This document shows positions 32,739 to 44,583 of a stretch of 64,000 bases of DNA, piece after piece. A program made the translations under genes and the position numbers. Where the stretch lies: assembly GCA_900073065.1 (NCBI GenBank), contig FJOG01000009.1, positions 499,647-563,646 on the forward strand, read 5' to 3'. The notes under the pieces are model-generated. The model saw only the letters and a list, made by a program, of their open reading frames with translations, had not been told where the DNA came from and did no database searches. Position 1 is the stretch's first letter; each line of letters opens with the position of its first letter. This stretch comes from Phialocephala subalpina. Taxonomy: Eukaryota; Ascomycota; Leotiomycetes; Helotiales; Mollisiaceae.

Positions 32739-34154
32739 ATGCCTCCCAAACGCATGACCGCGAACCCTGTAAAGGCGCCTCGATACCGTCCTGGAAAAGC
32801 CGTCGCGGAAGCAGACTCCTCCTCAGAATCCGAATCCGAGTCCGAAGTGCAACCCCAAAAGTCCATTTCCGCCCCTCCAAAAGTCACAACCGCAAGTGGC
32901 ATAACCAGCAATCTCTCCAAAGTAGATCTTAATGAACTACGGAAAGTTGCGGCTGCGAAAGAAGCGGCTAGGATTGAAGAGGAGAAGAAGTTGAAAGCTG
33001 CTGAGGAAGAGGGATTCGTTACCGAGGAGGAGAGCGAGGGCGAGGAAGAGGGCAGTGAAGATGTAGATGAGGAGAGTGAAGAGGAGAGTAGTGAGGAGGA
33101 GGCGCCGAGACGGGTGATGATGCGACCAACGTTTATAAAGAAGGGTCAGAGAGCCAATGCCGGCGCCGCGAAAAAAGCTACGAAGACCGAAGCAGAGTTA
33201 GCGCAGGAGGAAGAAGAGAGGAAGAAAGCAGCAGCCGATGAATTAGTGGAAGAGCAAATCCAGAAAGACATCGCTGCCAGGTTAGCCGGAAAGAAGAACT
33301 GGGACGACGACGAAGAAGAGGACGAAGTAGACGATACAGATGACGTGGATCTCGAAGCAGAGTATGCTGCTTGGAAATTGAGAGAGCTGACACGGATCAA
33401 GAGAGACCGAGAGGCGATCGAGGCAGCAGAGAAGGAGCTCGAGGAAATTGAAAGGAGGAAGAATCTCACAGAGGACGAGCGTAGGAGGGAAGACGAAGAG
33501 TATATCGCGAAGCAGAAAGATGAGAAAGAGGGCAAGGGCAAGATGGGATTCATGCAGAAGTACTATCACAAAGGTGCTTTCTACCAAGACGATGCTCAGG
33601 CGGAAGGACTCGACCGAAGAGATATCATGGGCTCGAGGTTCGCAGACGATGTCAATCGGGAACTGTTGCCACAAGCTCTACAGATGAGAGATATGACCAA
33701 GATTGGAAAGAAGGGCGCCACGAAATATAAGGACCTGAAATCCGAAGATACAGGCAAATGGGGTCAATTCGACGACAGAAGGAGGGGAGGGCCTGGCGGA
33801 TTCGATCGGGATGAGCGATTCATGCCTGATAGGGACAGAGACCGCACAGGACCCAGCGGTGCAAACAATATGCCAGTGGGAGGGCGGAAGAGACCTACTG
33901 GTGCGCCAGAAGGTCCTCGAGCGATGCGTGAAGGTAATGATCGAGACGGTGAACTGTCTCGAGATGGCAACTCTTACCGACCAAGCAGAGACCGCAGTCG
34001 CTCAAGATCGCCTAGACGAAACAGAGATCGCAGTCGTTCGAGGTCACCAAGACGAGACAGAGATCGTGATGATCGACATCGTCGGAAGCGAAGCACTTCA
34101 AGAGAAATGGACCGATATGAGAGTGACAAGCGCCGAAGAATAGACTCAAGGTAG
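32739..34154 (+). CDS. MFAP1-type spliceosome protein with C-terminal RS region
   Basis: MFAP1 is a U4/U6.U5 tri-snRNP/B-complex splicing factor (yeast counterpart Spp381). Single exon, 471 residues from the ATG in CCAAAATG. The layout is acidic Ser/Glu-rich N-terminus, FIKKGQR, long charged helix (EEERKKAAADELVEEQIQKD), a second long helix (WKLRELTRIKRDREAIEAAE), then the conserved block MGFMQKYYHKGAFYQDD. That block is the strongest family signature. The last 100 residues add repeated SRDRSRSRSPRR units, an RS-type tail. Conserved C-terminal motifs include TKYKDLKSEDTGKW. Nuclear location is implied by the RS and Arg-rich tail. Confidence 0.9.
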   Translation: MPPKRMTANPVKAPRYRPGKAVAEADSSSESESESEVQPQKSISAPPKVTTASGITSNLSKVDLNELRKVAAAKEAARIEEEKKLKAAEEEGFVTEEESEGEEEGSEDVDEESEEESSEEEAPRRVMMRPTFIKKGQRANAGAAKKATKTEAELAQEEEERKKAAADELVEEQIQKDIAARLAGKKNWDDDEEEDEVDDTDDVDLEAEYAAWKLRELTRIKRDREAIEAAEKELEEIERRKNLTEDERRREDEEYIAKQKDEKEGKGKMGFMQKYYHKGAFYQDDAQAEGLDRRDIMGSRFADDVNRELLPQALQMRDMTKIGKKGATKYKDLKSEDTGKWGQFDDRRRGGPGGFDRDERFMPDRDRDRTGPSGANNMPVGGRKRPTGAPEGPRAMREGNDRDGELSRDGNSYRPSRDRSRSRSPRRNRDRSRSRSPRRDRDRDDRHRRKRSTSREMDRYESDKRRRIDSR

Positions 34155-34250
34155 CGCTGCATATCTAAACAAAACATGTGACATTACTGATCGTTACTCC
34201 AATTCCATGCCGTGATGCCATAACCTCGTCAGAACACCCGTTCCGTCCAT

Positions 34251-36347
34251 TTATACCCTGACAATATCTACTCGTGCCCTTTCAAACACCTTATGTGCAA
34301 GTACAGACGACCTTCTCTCGGCTTCTGACAGTGAATATGGGTATACAGTGATCTTCGTGTATGTACCAGCTGCTCTTCGCTTCGAGAGGTAGCCTGGATT
34401 AATCACGATTACACTTTCCACAACCTGTCTCTGTTAGCACAACGTGTCCGAAGTCAACGCAAGCCATTTATGCTACATACCTTAGCAAAAGGAGGAAGTG
34501 CACTTGGTACAATCAAGATATCAGGCCGAACACTGATCATCTCTCCAAGCTTCAAGTAACTCGTATCAATCATGGCCCCAGCTGGCGTACCACTTATCGT
34601 GCCTGTTTTGGGCAAGTTCTCCCTATCCACTGGAGGGAAGAGAGGGAAGTAGTTCCGTTGCTCGATCAGGTACTTCGGTAATCGAGCCAAGAGAGAAGCA
34701 TCTTTTGGTCTACCGCCAAGAACCTCCGCTGTGCGCAGCTCTGTCAAAATATCCTGAGACGAGATCCCTAATGCAATTTCATTGAGTGAAATAGTCATTG
34801 GGTTGCCCAAGATCCTGACAGATTTCGGCAGCCCAAGTTCTTTCTTCGGGAATGGTTCCTGGGGCCATGAGACGTGCTTGCTGATTGCATCTTTGACGGA
34901 TGGCACTAAAAGAATGGTGATGTGGGGATTGGCGGCGGCGAGTTGAACGAAAGCAGGTGAGATGAGGTATCTGAAGACTGTAGACAGCGTGGCGGTATCT
35001 GGCTCAGTCATCGCTTCTTCTGGGAGGTCAAGGTCTCCGGATGCAATGAGTGGGTGGTCGATGTCCAGGAAGGGGCCAGTGAGGATGAGTGCATCTGCGT
35101 ATGAGTCTGCCGCTTGGCTGCAAAGAGCATGCAGTGGTTCAAAATCGAGATTGTCATCTGCGGTGTAAGGACCCGAGCCTAGAATTATAGATAATGGAGC
35201 GGGATCTGAGTCTGAGTCCATGGCGTCGGGACCTCCTCTTAATCTTTGAACGTGTGCTTCGATGCCAGCAGGTGTTGAAGCAGCACTTGATAGCAGTGGC
35301 ACTTCTAAAACCTCACTGACAGTGAAGCACTCACCTGAAGCGTTGATGCCTTTCAATGCCACCAGTTGCCCAGGAAAGAATTGGAATCCAGACAAAGCTT
35401 CCACTTTCAGGGGTATCCTCAAGCCAGCACCCATCCTTCGTGATGTCTCGAGGACTAGAGAAGCTTCGTTTAGCTTCCCTATCAATGAGTCTGATGCTAT
35501 TCTCCCAACGGCCACTATCTCGCTCGTGCTTTGACTTGCTGCACTTCCAAACGCAGAATCCTCGAGCTTGTGGTGAGCCTGTATTATTCCCATAAACTCA
35601 TCTATCTTGTCGTCCAAAATCTCAGAAGCTTCGGAGGACTTCATTGCCATCGGCTTGTATGATAGCTTCTTCATATCGGAGTTGGCAGTCAACTTGATTC
35701 GTGGTTCGCCAAATGGTGCAATAGGAGGTTCTGGTGCAGCAAGATGCTCATTAAGCACTTCTACTGCTTGGCCAGCGTTCGGTCGGTCGTGAAATGATGT
35801 GCTTGAAATTTGTCAGCTTTTATTCCTTATCCTGTGCGAATACATACGCTGGTCCATTTTGCTCTCCGGGTTTGTATGGTGTCTTGAACTCTGGCGGGCT
35901 GCTCGCTGGCTCTGCCTTTACCCTGCTCATGGAAGGCGTTTCGAATTTCCGTTTTCCAGTACCATTGGTTCTATTCGCAGATCCAACTCTCGGCGTATTC
36001 GGTACAAGACCATCAAGCATGCCAAATACGTCTGCGTTGCTGGAGACATTTCGCGGCGTGGTCCCTCCTCCACGCTTATTCGAATGCAGGACGTGTGCCT
36101 TGCTGCGACTCTCGCGTTCTAGGCTGTCCTGAACATCCCTTTTGAGCGCTCTAGCTGTGTCAATATTCAATTTCATGTCGTCAGAGCCCATTTTCATGCT
36201 GTAGGACTCCCATTTGTACCAAAGCTCCTGCACGTCGATTGAATGGAGGCGCATGATCGACTGTAATTCGGCTAGAACATCGGGCTCCAGCTCTGAGCCA
36301 GCCGGAGCGAAGCGCTCCATAAGCTCTGTTTCTGCGGATTCGGTCAT
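34251..36347 (-). CDS. POL12: DNA polymerase alpha B subunit (Pol12)
   Basis: Regulatory subunit of polymerase alpha-primase, which starts each Okazaki fragment and interacts with Stn1 in yeast. Exons 36347-35848, 35801-34481 and 34424-34251 give 664 residues, all in frame. The N-terminal helical domain carries LMERFAPAGSELEPDVLAEL. A disordered linker with SP/TP sites follows. The C-terminal OB plus inactive phosphoesterase domain contains FFPGQLVALKGIN, LILTGPFLDIDHPL, ILLVPSVKDA, LGNPMTISLNEI and a terminal VINPGYLSKRRAAGTYTKI block. These are the canonical POLA2 motifs. The phosphoesterase lacks the metal-binding His/Asp set, as expected. Convergent with the MFAP1-type gene, about 100 bases apart. 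Confidence 0.95.
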
Positions 36348-37181
36348 GATGAGAGGTTACGTATTGGTGCTGGTGATCGTAGATGTTGTGCCGGAGTTGA
36401 GCAAGTGCTGAATTGAGGGAGACGCGTCGAGGTCGCGTAGAGAGCTTTTTCGCGTTGCCGGGAGACAGGGGTCCAGGAAAAGGCCACCCCGGCCACGACA
36501 ACTTCTCACACTCGCACATCACACATAAACAGGCACATATTTGCAGACTTTCTGCCTCCTTGAATCATGTTCGTCTTGTATCTCACCTACACTCACTTGT
36601 CGGTCTATCTTCGAGATTTCAGCTAAACCAGAGCACCGACCAAGTGATACACTCTCTCAGCAGCTCATCGTCTTCCCTCTACGCATCTCTTGTTTCGATC
36701 GTCTGAACAAATTCAGATCAGATCTTATTCTGCTAGGCAGACGTCCATGCTTACCTCAAGTTTCAGCATTTATGTTGGGAAAATGTTCCTCTTGATACCA
36801 ATGTCCCACAACTTTAGGCGGGGGACTGCTGCAGCTGGTATTTGGCAGATTGTTGGCAAAGGTTTACTCTGCTGGGCCAGTTATCCATTCCTTCATTTAT
36901 CCACTCAGACCCATCAATTGCGAGGCGATAGAAGACGTTTGTACATTTCTTTATCATTTCACGTGGCGGGTTATTATTGAGAAGATGCTTTGTCCCTGAA
37001 CGCTACGACAACCAAACGCAAACGGGATTATCGAAGACAAAGCCATATTGTTGTCCAATGGGTAGTCTCTTTCCGCGAATTCAGCTCAGACTTCATTCTG
37101 ACATCATTTATGGGTTTTATTACTTTGCAGACGCCGTTTTGATACGAAGCGTTGATTCACGTTCATCAATCTGACTTTACA
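36348..37181. other. Divergent promoter region
   Basis: Between POL12 and the kinase gene. It is pyrimidine-rich, with no repeat or gene seen. Confidence 0.6.
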
Positions 37182-38979
37182 ATGGCTTGGAACGCTATCA
37201 ATCGGCCGAATGTAAATCCAGCGGCCAATCCGGCATTTCAGGAAAACACAACCGTTACTGGTAAAGGAACAAGCGCGCGTCGACAATTTGCCTGGCTCGA
37301 ACGGAGTAAATACTGGCTTGAGCTTCCTCAGACCGAATGGCGAGCCCAGAAGGTTCTCGGAATGGGTAATTATGCTATAGCGGGACTGTTCAGCTATATT
37401 GGAAGCGACTCTACCAAGCCTCGCCAGCTCGTCGTCAAACAGTCCAACACGACAGTTGAGGCCGCTTTGCAACTCGAGTCTAAGATATTGCACCTAACTA
37501 CGGGTACCGGCACAGATCATATAGTGAAACTCTACAAAGGATGCCATCGAGCTGGTGGAACCGGGACGGGCGAAAATGACCCTTTGCCATATTATAACGG
37601 TGCATATAACGAGAATATGGAGGTCGCTAGAATCTACCTCGAATACGCCTCAGGAGGAGACGGACAGGCGCTTCTCGATCAAATTAGCCGGACAAAGAAT
37701 TATGTGATACCTGAAGAGCATTTATGGCGGATACTCGATTGTCTTGCAAGAGCATGCCTCGTGCTCGGTAAGCCTCCAACTCTTTCATCATCGGGTTCTA
37801 AGAACTTAAGACGTGATTACTACTACCCCGCACATAATTGCTCCGAACTCTCTGGTTGACGCTCGCTGATAATGAAACTCTAGAACAAGGGTCTGAAGAT
37901 ACGACTTTTGCTGATCCGAACTGGAGTAAGTCCACTCTTTCTAATACTATTTCCTCGAACGCTCTCGGCGGTTGTATTTCTCTGCACAGAAGAGAGATGT
38001 GTTGTTGACAACGGAATCCCCAAACTGACGCATTCCATAGGACCAATCTGCCATTTTGACATCAAGCCTGAGAACGTCTTGATTGGAAGTCTGGACCAAG
38101 GGCAGCATCAAACAATCCAAGCCTTCAAATTAGCTGATTTTGGACTGTCGGTGTTTGAAGCAAGTCAGGCCGATAGACAAACCGACGTCTGGAAAAATGC
38201 CACTCAGTGGCGAGCAACAGCGGAGTGGATGTCACCTGTAAGTTGTAACTCCTCTCCCTCCTACCTGTGACACGGCCTTACGCATGTCAGGAACAATACT
38301 TCGGATTCACTGCTGGTACACCTTTCCGTGATATTTCTGCGATGACAAATATCTGGGCAATTGGCGCCGTTATTCATCGATTGATTTCCAATAGCAGGTT
38401 GGCTATCGCAAGATCTTTCATGTATCAAAAGGCCTTTGTTGGCAGCATCAGTAAGTCTAGAATTCTTAGTGCTTTCCTGTATGAGATGGGTGATGTGTAT
38501 CTCGACGGCTGCTTATATCGCAGATCAAAAGCTAAGTTCGTCTTCCAGGAGTCACAGGTGATCCAAACACAATACTCAACAACACAATATTTCCTTACAG
38601 CGAGGACTTCGTCGATACCCTGTGTGGCTGCCTCGCCCACGACCCTGCCCAGCGAACCAAACCGGCTGAATTGATCGCTCACACTACGTATATACTGAAT
38701 TTTTATGACGGGCAAAACACACCTTTTGTGCCAAACGCATTGAGGGTCAAAAATACAGCTAATTTTAACATCCCTCCGACAGGACACTTCATGCAAAATT
38801 TCCCTCCAAGTACAAGGCCGAAGTCCATTTCTGCACCTCTTGGTGGCCAATGGCCCATCATCGGCTTGCCTGTCAGTCCTGACAGTAATCAGCATCCACT
38901 ATTATTTGCGCAGGCTCGAAAAGCGACACAGATGCCAAAGAATCAGTACCCCTTTACCGATTTACTAGCTACGCCTTAA
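37182..38979 (+). CDS. Divergent protein kinase (non-RD catalytic loop)
   Basis: Five exons, 37182-37767, 37884-37925, 38041-38237, 38291-38450 and 38549-38979, join in frame to 471 residues. Kinase motifs in order: Gly-rich loop GMGNYAIAGLF (about 60-70), LVVKQS (Lys86), helix-C Glu in LQLESKI, catalytic loop HFDIKPEN (His214, Asp216, Lys218, Asn221), ADFGLS (Asp242), SPEQYFGF and WAIGAVIHRLI. All residues needed for phosphotransfer are present, but Phe replaces the usual Arg of HRD. The last intron boundary is the least certain (acceptor TTCCAG at 38548). The C-terminal 90 residues are Pro/Asn-rich and unconserved-looking. Such kinases are expanded in many moulds, so no ortholog is named. 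The gene lies at the edge of the accessory stretch. Confidence 0.8.
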
Positions 38980-40059
38980 GTCCACATTGCTTCAAGGCAA
39001 AGACTCACAAGCTCAAACACTCCGATGCGTGAGCTTACCAAGCTGTTCTGAGATGGAACTTCTCGGGTTCATTTTCGAAGTTCCTATACATTATTTCTCG
39101 ATTATCAAATCATCGTAGCTGCATGAATGCATCTATTATCTGTGTTTAAAGTGTTCTCCTGTTGTTCATCTGCTGTTCTACGACTCTTGTAGCCCCCTTT
39201 TCACCATGTTCAGAAATTTATCCTGCCCAACTACCGGTAGTCACCAACCAGGCCACAGCTTTTCGCAGCGAAAAAGTCCCAAAATAATTGGTTCTTTTCA
39301 GTAAGCCAAATCAAGCGATTATCGGAAGTCTTTCACAGGGTATGAGGGTATTCGGATGCAGCTTCTTGAGAAAGTTGGCTGTTATGATGTCTCGGGCTCT
39401 CAGGCTAGCTTCTGAACATGGCAAGTACAACATCTTCAGTACGTAACTTTAACAAGGTTTATCTGCCATCAAATCTTTAGGCATACCCAGAGCTACTGTA
39501 TAGGAACGCACATGAGGGCGAATGGATCTACAGGCGACAATCCCGCTTTAGCACGCTGGTGAAGGTAATTGGTGTCTCTTTTAGCACGTCCCCCTTTCCT
39601 TCAATAACAATGACCTCGTCTGCTGGTTGACTTTGCTGGCCTATTTGCTTGAACGTCTTTCTTTCTTAGGCTTTCAAGGTGGTGGATTGATCATGTCGAA
39701 ATTGAAGCATAAATTGTGCTTTGTCTTCCGCCGACAATCGATCCAACACTTTTTCGGCATAGTCACCCTAGCAGCCGTTACGGAGAGTTCCAGCATTCAA
39801 GTTTGGTATCTCAATATCGTAGTATTTGTGCCAGGACTCCAGGTCCCACTCATCAATATTTGGATCCGCAGGTGACTTATCTGTTGGTACATACATTATT
39901 TCACACACTCCCTGGTTCCTATTCCTCAGTTTCGAAGACAGTGGATTTAGTGCCAGCATGCAATGGAATTTTTGCTCCAATGTCCTGACGTCGAAATGTC
40001 TAACGGTGCCTTCTCGATACATGCGGCGTTGCTCAGCCATGTATTTAGAGTGACCTCAC
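38980..40059. other. Intergenic with repeat copy B and a possible remnant
   Basis: Contains inverted-repeat copy B at 39259-39284. On the minus strand, 39768-40040 is open and reads protein-like (NPLSSKLRNRNQGVCEIMYV, then DEWDLESWHKYYDIEI). It may be the far end of the decayed gene next door or an independent fragment. Confidence 0.45.
39259..39284 (+). repeat. Dispersed inverted-repeat motif, copy B
   Basis: GCTTTTCGCAGCGAAAAAGT followed by CCCAAA. The right arm is intact and the left arm shortened. Confidence 0.6.
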
Positions 40060-40944
40060 AAGTACCAAACGCTAAAGCGACGTAAGCGCATTATACTCGC
40101 TGTGTACCCGAGCTCCGTATCAAGCAAACAGTCGAGTTCGTAGAAATTTCTGTCTGGACCTTTTTGATACTTCCTTATCTTTCCGCCGTCTGATGAGAGC
40201 CTCTCTATATCGAATCTTCCATTAAATGCTCCATCTCCTTGAGTACATGTATGTCGTCCAGGGTGATCGATTTGGTGAGGAGGAACGAAAGTAGAACCGT
40301 GATGAAATGATCCCTCATTCCTCCTAATCGAGATGCTGCTGTCACAGTTTCTATCGCATGTCCATTGTCATCTATATCCACCGTCTTGAACTACCACTTT
40401 GCTCGTTCTGTATCAAGAATATGGATAGCTGCCCTTGGCAGCTGATGAACCTCGTTGAAGATATCAACGAGATCTCGGGCCTAGGATATATTAGCATTGC
40501 TTAACCTGAGGTGTGAGCTTTTAATCTCTGATAATGCCCCACCTAGAAAAGAAATTACTTTATACAAAAAGCAAATAAGTTCGCCATGATCCTTTGGTTT
40601 TGGCTTTGGAGCATCGATCTCGACCTTGACCGCTGAGATCACATTCCACGGTAAGCTGGCCAAGCCATCTTTCTGGAGATACCCAACACCACAGCTTCCC
40701 AAGTATTTATGTTCGACGATGAACCAAGATTGGCGTTTGTAGTCAGGTTCGAGCCTGGTTGTTAGGACCGCATGATTGTGGAGCTCAACAAGAAACTCGT
40801 GGGATATTTGCTTCATGTTCGCAGGATGGCGAGATCGTATTGGGGTCGCGGGCGTAACGCGAGACAAATCTCTTCCCAGATTGGATCTCGAAGTTCTCGA
40901 GGGAACTTGGCGAATTCGCCCATGTTTTCGATGTAAAGACCCAT
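40060..40944 (-). pseudogene. Decayed fungal gene with 2EXR/F-box-like N-terminus
   Basis: From the ATG at 40944 the frame reads EFAKFPRELRDPIWEEIC, then LAILRT, the usual start of fungal 2EXR/F-box-like proteins. Near 40815 the frame shifts by one base and the same protein continues (QISHEFLVELHNHAVL). In that frame two TAG codons interrupt it at 40481-40483 and 40391-40393, with coherent protein on both sides (ARDLVDIFNEVHQLPRAAIH, then FKTVDIDDNGH). A further shift near 40215 leads into DIERLSSDGGKIRKYQK, fading out around 40060. Both stops could come from CAG by C-to-T. Not functional as it stands. Confidence 0.6.
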
Positions 40945-42740
40945 GGGTTGCGTTAGGGTGTTGTGGAGAATGCTATCTAGAAAATTGATGTTAGTTGTGA
41001 CAATTTCTCGATTAGAACCACGAATGGTTCATCAATTTCTGTCTGAATTGAAGGCTTGAGCTACATCGTGGTCACTAAACAAGTCTTCAATGCGATATGG
41101 ATCACAAAAATGTATTCATCACGTGATAAGAAACGCGGTCGCGTCCTTCCGTTTCCGCCTCCGAGTACGTCACTCATCGCAAGGGCATGAAATTCGATTT
41201 TTCCATACGAGGATCACTGTCGAACATATGATCTTCAGCGTGATCAAACGGTATTTTGATCTTAAGGCAGGCACTGACAGGATCCGCCCCCTTTTCCTAA
41301 GCGAGGTGTTTCTTGCCTTCAAAGCTGCAAAGTTACAGGGTTCAAGGAACATCTCACATCACATCACATCAGTCTGCACGAAAATTCTGGTCTCGAACTT
41401 GTCCGACCTGAAAATCTTCAGTGTTCTCGAGCAAAAGTGGGGTTTCGACAAGGAGGCTATTTGACGACCAATCTCAAAATCCGTGCTCCTCGTCTCAAGT
41501 CATTTAGAGTACTCATGTACCTACAGGCTTTCATCGGAAGAGTACATATGTATGTATTTCTCGGACCGAAAGAGACTCCGAGCATCCTCGCAAATAAGAT
41601 GCTGACAACAATAATAACACAACATCCTACGATTTCTCATCCGAATGCGCAGGCTAGGGCTGACGATCTTCATGGCCAAGCATATTTCAGTGGATACAGA
41701 GCGTACGATGTGGGGATTCATTTTTGAGCACCGAAACGTGCAGAATAAGTCCAACGCAGCTGACAATTGATGAAGTTAGATTGGTGCAATGCTCTGCATA
41801 GAATCGAGGGGATCTCGATAGCGAGAGCGATTGATCGCGATTGAGCTATTTTTCAGACGAATGACTTGGCGATCTTGTCCGGACTTGGGAACCTGGCATT
41901 GCTGACTGCAATGTCCCTTGATTTAACTTTTACAAAAAAAATTGAGTTGTTGAGAACTTTTGTTATGTTGAGGGGATGGATCGTTTTCGAGTAATGCGTG
42001 GAGTCGCGGGGAAGGGGTTCAAATAAAGTGTGGCATAAGTTTAAGGTTCCTTAATTGGCTTGATTCGGAAAAAAAATGATTGGTGAGGCAGAGACAGAGG
42101 CTCTAAAACTATTTTCGTACATGTCCGTGGCGCATCGATCAGCTACCGGTACTCCGTTGCGCTAAGATCTTAGGGCTTTTCAACCTCACCTATGTTTCTC
42201 CATCATCAAACAGGGACGCTCCTTTCTCACCGCTCGGTTGAACCACATGTCCATGCATGCAGTCATACCGTCAGACTCTACGAAGCAGGAATGTTCGTGG
42301 TTCGACAGCTGGCTGCCAGGCTGTGTTCTTCATCCTTCGTCGCTGAAGTCGTCGGAAAGGAAGCCGTACCTGGTCAGTCAAGGCAGCCATACTCAGCGTG
42401 AAAGCGTTGATCTTTCGTTGGCTGGCCACATACGAGGACTCCGGCGGAGCGTTGGTCCTAGACCGTCATGGTTCGTGAAGGAGCTGTACCTTTGGTGCTA
42501 AGGCAGAACTCTCCACACATGTCAATACAGTGCATCTAAGTCCGAGCCCGCGCCTTACGCTTAGAAGGACAAGCTTTTTAGACTAAGCCACAGAGGAGGA
42601 AGTCCCGCTCGGTACGACGGAAAGCGCTGCGGTCAAAGTTGGTATAAGAAGTTGAAGGAATCTCACTTTATCCATATGAATTCCAATCTGTTTTCTGCGT
42701 GTCTGTTAGTTTAAAGTGGAAGTTTAATCTATCTTTCAAG
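40945..42740. other. Gene-poor stretch upstream of the peroxidase
   Basis: 1.8 kb. Several medium open frames exist (for example 41090-41464 +), but none shows recognisable domains or credible splicing. A TATA-like TATAAG lies at 42643-42648. Confidence 0.5.
42643..42648 (+). promoter_or_regulatory. TATA-like box of the peroxidase gene
   Basis: TATAAG in GGTATAAGAAG, about 98 bases upstream of the peroxidase ATG. Position and sequence fit a fungal TATA box; prediction only. Confidence 0.4.
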
Positions 42741-44583
42741 ATGAAGTCATTCACTCATACTTTCTTTTCGGTATTGGCACTCGCGTGCATGACCAATGCC
42801 GACTTCCCTGGCATTGATCGAGAAGATATGATAGAGGAGATGGAGCATTTCCTCGTCGATAATACAGGCACAAACTCAGTTCCCATCGTCGCTGCAGTCT
42901 CGCCTTGCAGCAATTATGCTGGATTTGCCTCCGATCCAACGAACCGAGGAGAGCAGACTTCAGCACAATGGGTCCGATTTGCTTTCCATGATTTCGTGAC
43001 AGGGAATGTGGCCGCTGGGACTGGGTATGATCTCTGGGAAGATGCAGTGAACAAGTGACTGACGAGATTCAGAGGACTTGACGCATCTCTAGGCTTTGAG
43101 AGTGACCGTCCTGAGAACCATGGACTTTTCGTGAACGACACTTTGGAGTTCCTAGCGCCTGTGAGCTTTTCTACGTTCCTTTTGAGTGTGGGAGCATTGC
43201 TGACGGATTTAGACCCAATCTGCGTATCTCAGTATGGCTGATCAAATCGCTCTGGTAAGGCGTTCTCCCTTGGTGAAATTTTCCAAATCTGATGACGAAA
43301 GGGTGTTTTGGTATCCGTGGCCCAGTGTGGTGGTAATGCAAAAGCCATTCCACTACGTGTTGGAAGAATAGACGCCTCTGCTGCGGGTCCGTCTGGCGTG
43401 CCTACCCCATTCACTGCAATTGAGCCCACTCTTGCCCAATTTGCCCAAGCCGGAATGTCACAAAGCGACACAATCGGCTTAGTGTATGACCTCTCTTTCT
43501 TTTTATCTCCAAATGCTGACTTTGCTAGTGCTTGTGGGCATTCGCTGGGACGTGTTCATGCTGTGAACTTTCCTGACATTGGTGAGTCGAGATAAAATCG
43601 ACTCTCGTGAGAAATTGACGCTGATTTAAACAGTGGGAGATAGCCCTATAACCAGCACCAAGTAAGTTTTCTTCGTGGTTGTGCCTGACAAAGCTAACAT
43701 TTTGCTTAGTCTCGATGGAGGAGTCAGTTTCGACAGCACACCTGCTGCTCTCGACCCAACAGGAATGAACGAATACCTGACTGGAACTGGGAAAGCCGGA
43801 GGACCGCTAGTAACATCTTCAAATGTCTCAGCACGGTCAGACTTCCGTCTGTTCAATTCGGACAGTAATGCCACCATCACAACACTTGCTGCAAACACTG
43901 GACAAATTTGCAGTGGTCTCTTCGAGAAGATGCTCAACACTGTTCCAAGCACCGTCTCACTTTCAGATCCTATCACGGCCATGCCCTGGAAAGTCGTGGA
44001 CTTCAACATGCATATTTCTTCTGGAGGAAGCGTCAGAATCGAGGGCCTCATCCGAGCTCTTTGGACTGATACCGCGCCTCCTAATCAAATTTCATATACC
44101 CTCGTGAGCAGCTCAGGAAACGGTTCGACCCATCTATCTGATGCGGCTTCTGGCACCGGCTCCGGACTTTTCGGCAGCACCACCTATTACCACTTTGTCA
44201 TCGCTACCGACTCGCCGGGCACCACAGGCATGACTTTTGAGGGCTTCACGTACAATTTCAGCGATGAAATCTTCATCCTTCCTTCGCAGTCTACTGTCAA
44301 ATCGGGCGCAAATACCATTGAGATCAAGGCTGCGGTCTTGACTTCGACTCTCAACGGAGGCACTATGACCGGTACACTTTACGTCCCAGAAACTCAGGAA
44401 GGAACGTTGGCCAAGAAGATCAATATCGTTACTGTTCCTATGACCGTCTTGAGCACGAACGGCGACTATACCCTGTTCGATGGCCTGGCGTCTGTCTCTG
44501 GTGTGTCGAGTGTTATTGCCAAGGTGGCCGTTGGCGATACCGGCAGCAAGACAGTCAAGACTACGCTCTTTGCTCAGGACTAA
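42741..44583 (+). CDS. Secreted haem peroxidase
   Basis: Haem peroxidase of the plant/fungal superfamily, using H2O2 to oxidise extracellular substrates. Seven exons (42741-43024, 43073-43160, 43213-43254, 43302-43483, 43529-43581, 43634-43661, 43710-44583) give 516 residues; all phases match. Signal peptide residues 1-20. Distal site WVRFAFHDF (Arg79, His83) and proximal ACGHSLGRVH (His203) are intact. GLDASLGFE and LDGGVSFDSTP are further family landmarks. The C-terminal 200 residues are Thr/Ser/Gly-rich beta-type sequence without WSC motifs, and there is no obvious GPI signal. The gene sits alone in accessory DNA between two decayed genes. Manganese- or lignin-specific residues cannot be judged here. 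Confidence 0.9.

Noticed and set aside
33146..33553. Ser-rich minus-strand frame inside the MFAP1-type gene
   Set aside because: Antisense of the Glu/Lys-rich coding repeat.
40455..40490. A 25-base intron removing the TAG at 40481 in the decayed 2EXR-like gene
   Set aside because: Donor, branch and acceptor-like bases exist, but removal would shift the frame away from the protein that follows in the original frame.
41090..41727. Two plus-strand open frames (124 and 96 codons)
   Set aside because: Composition is not convincing and no recognisable motif is present; kept as gene-poor DNA.
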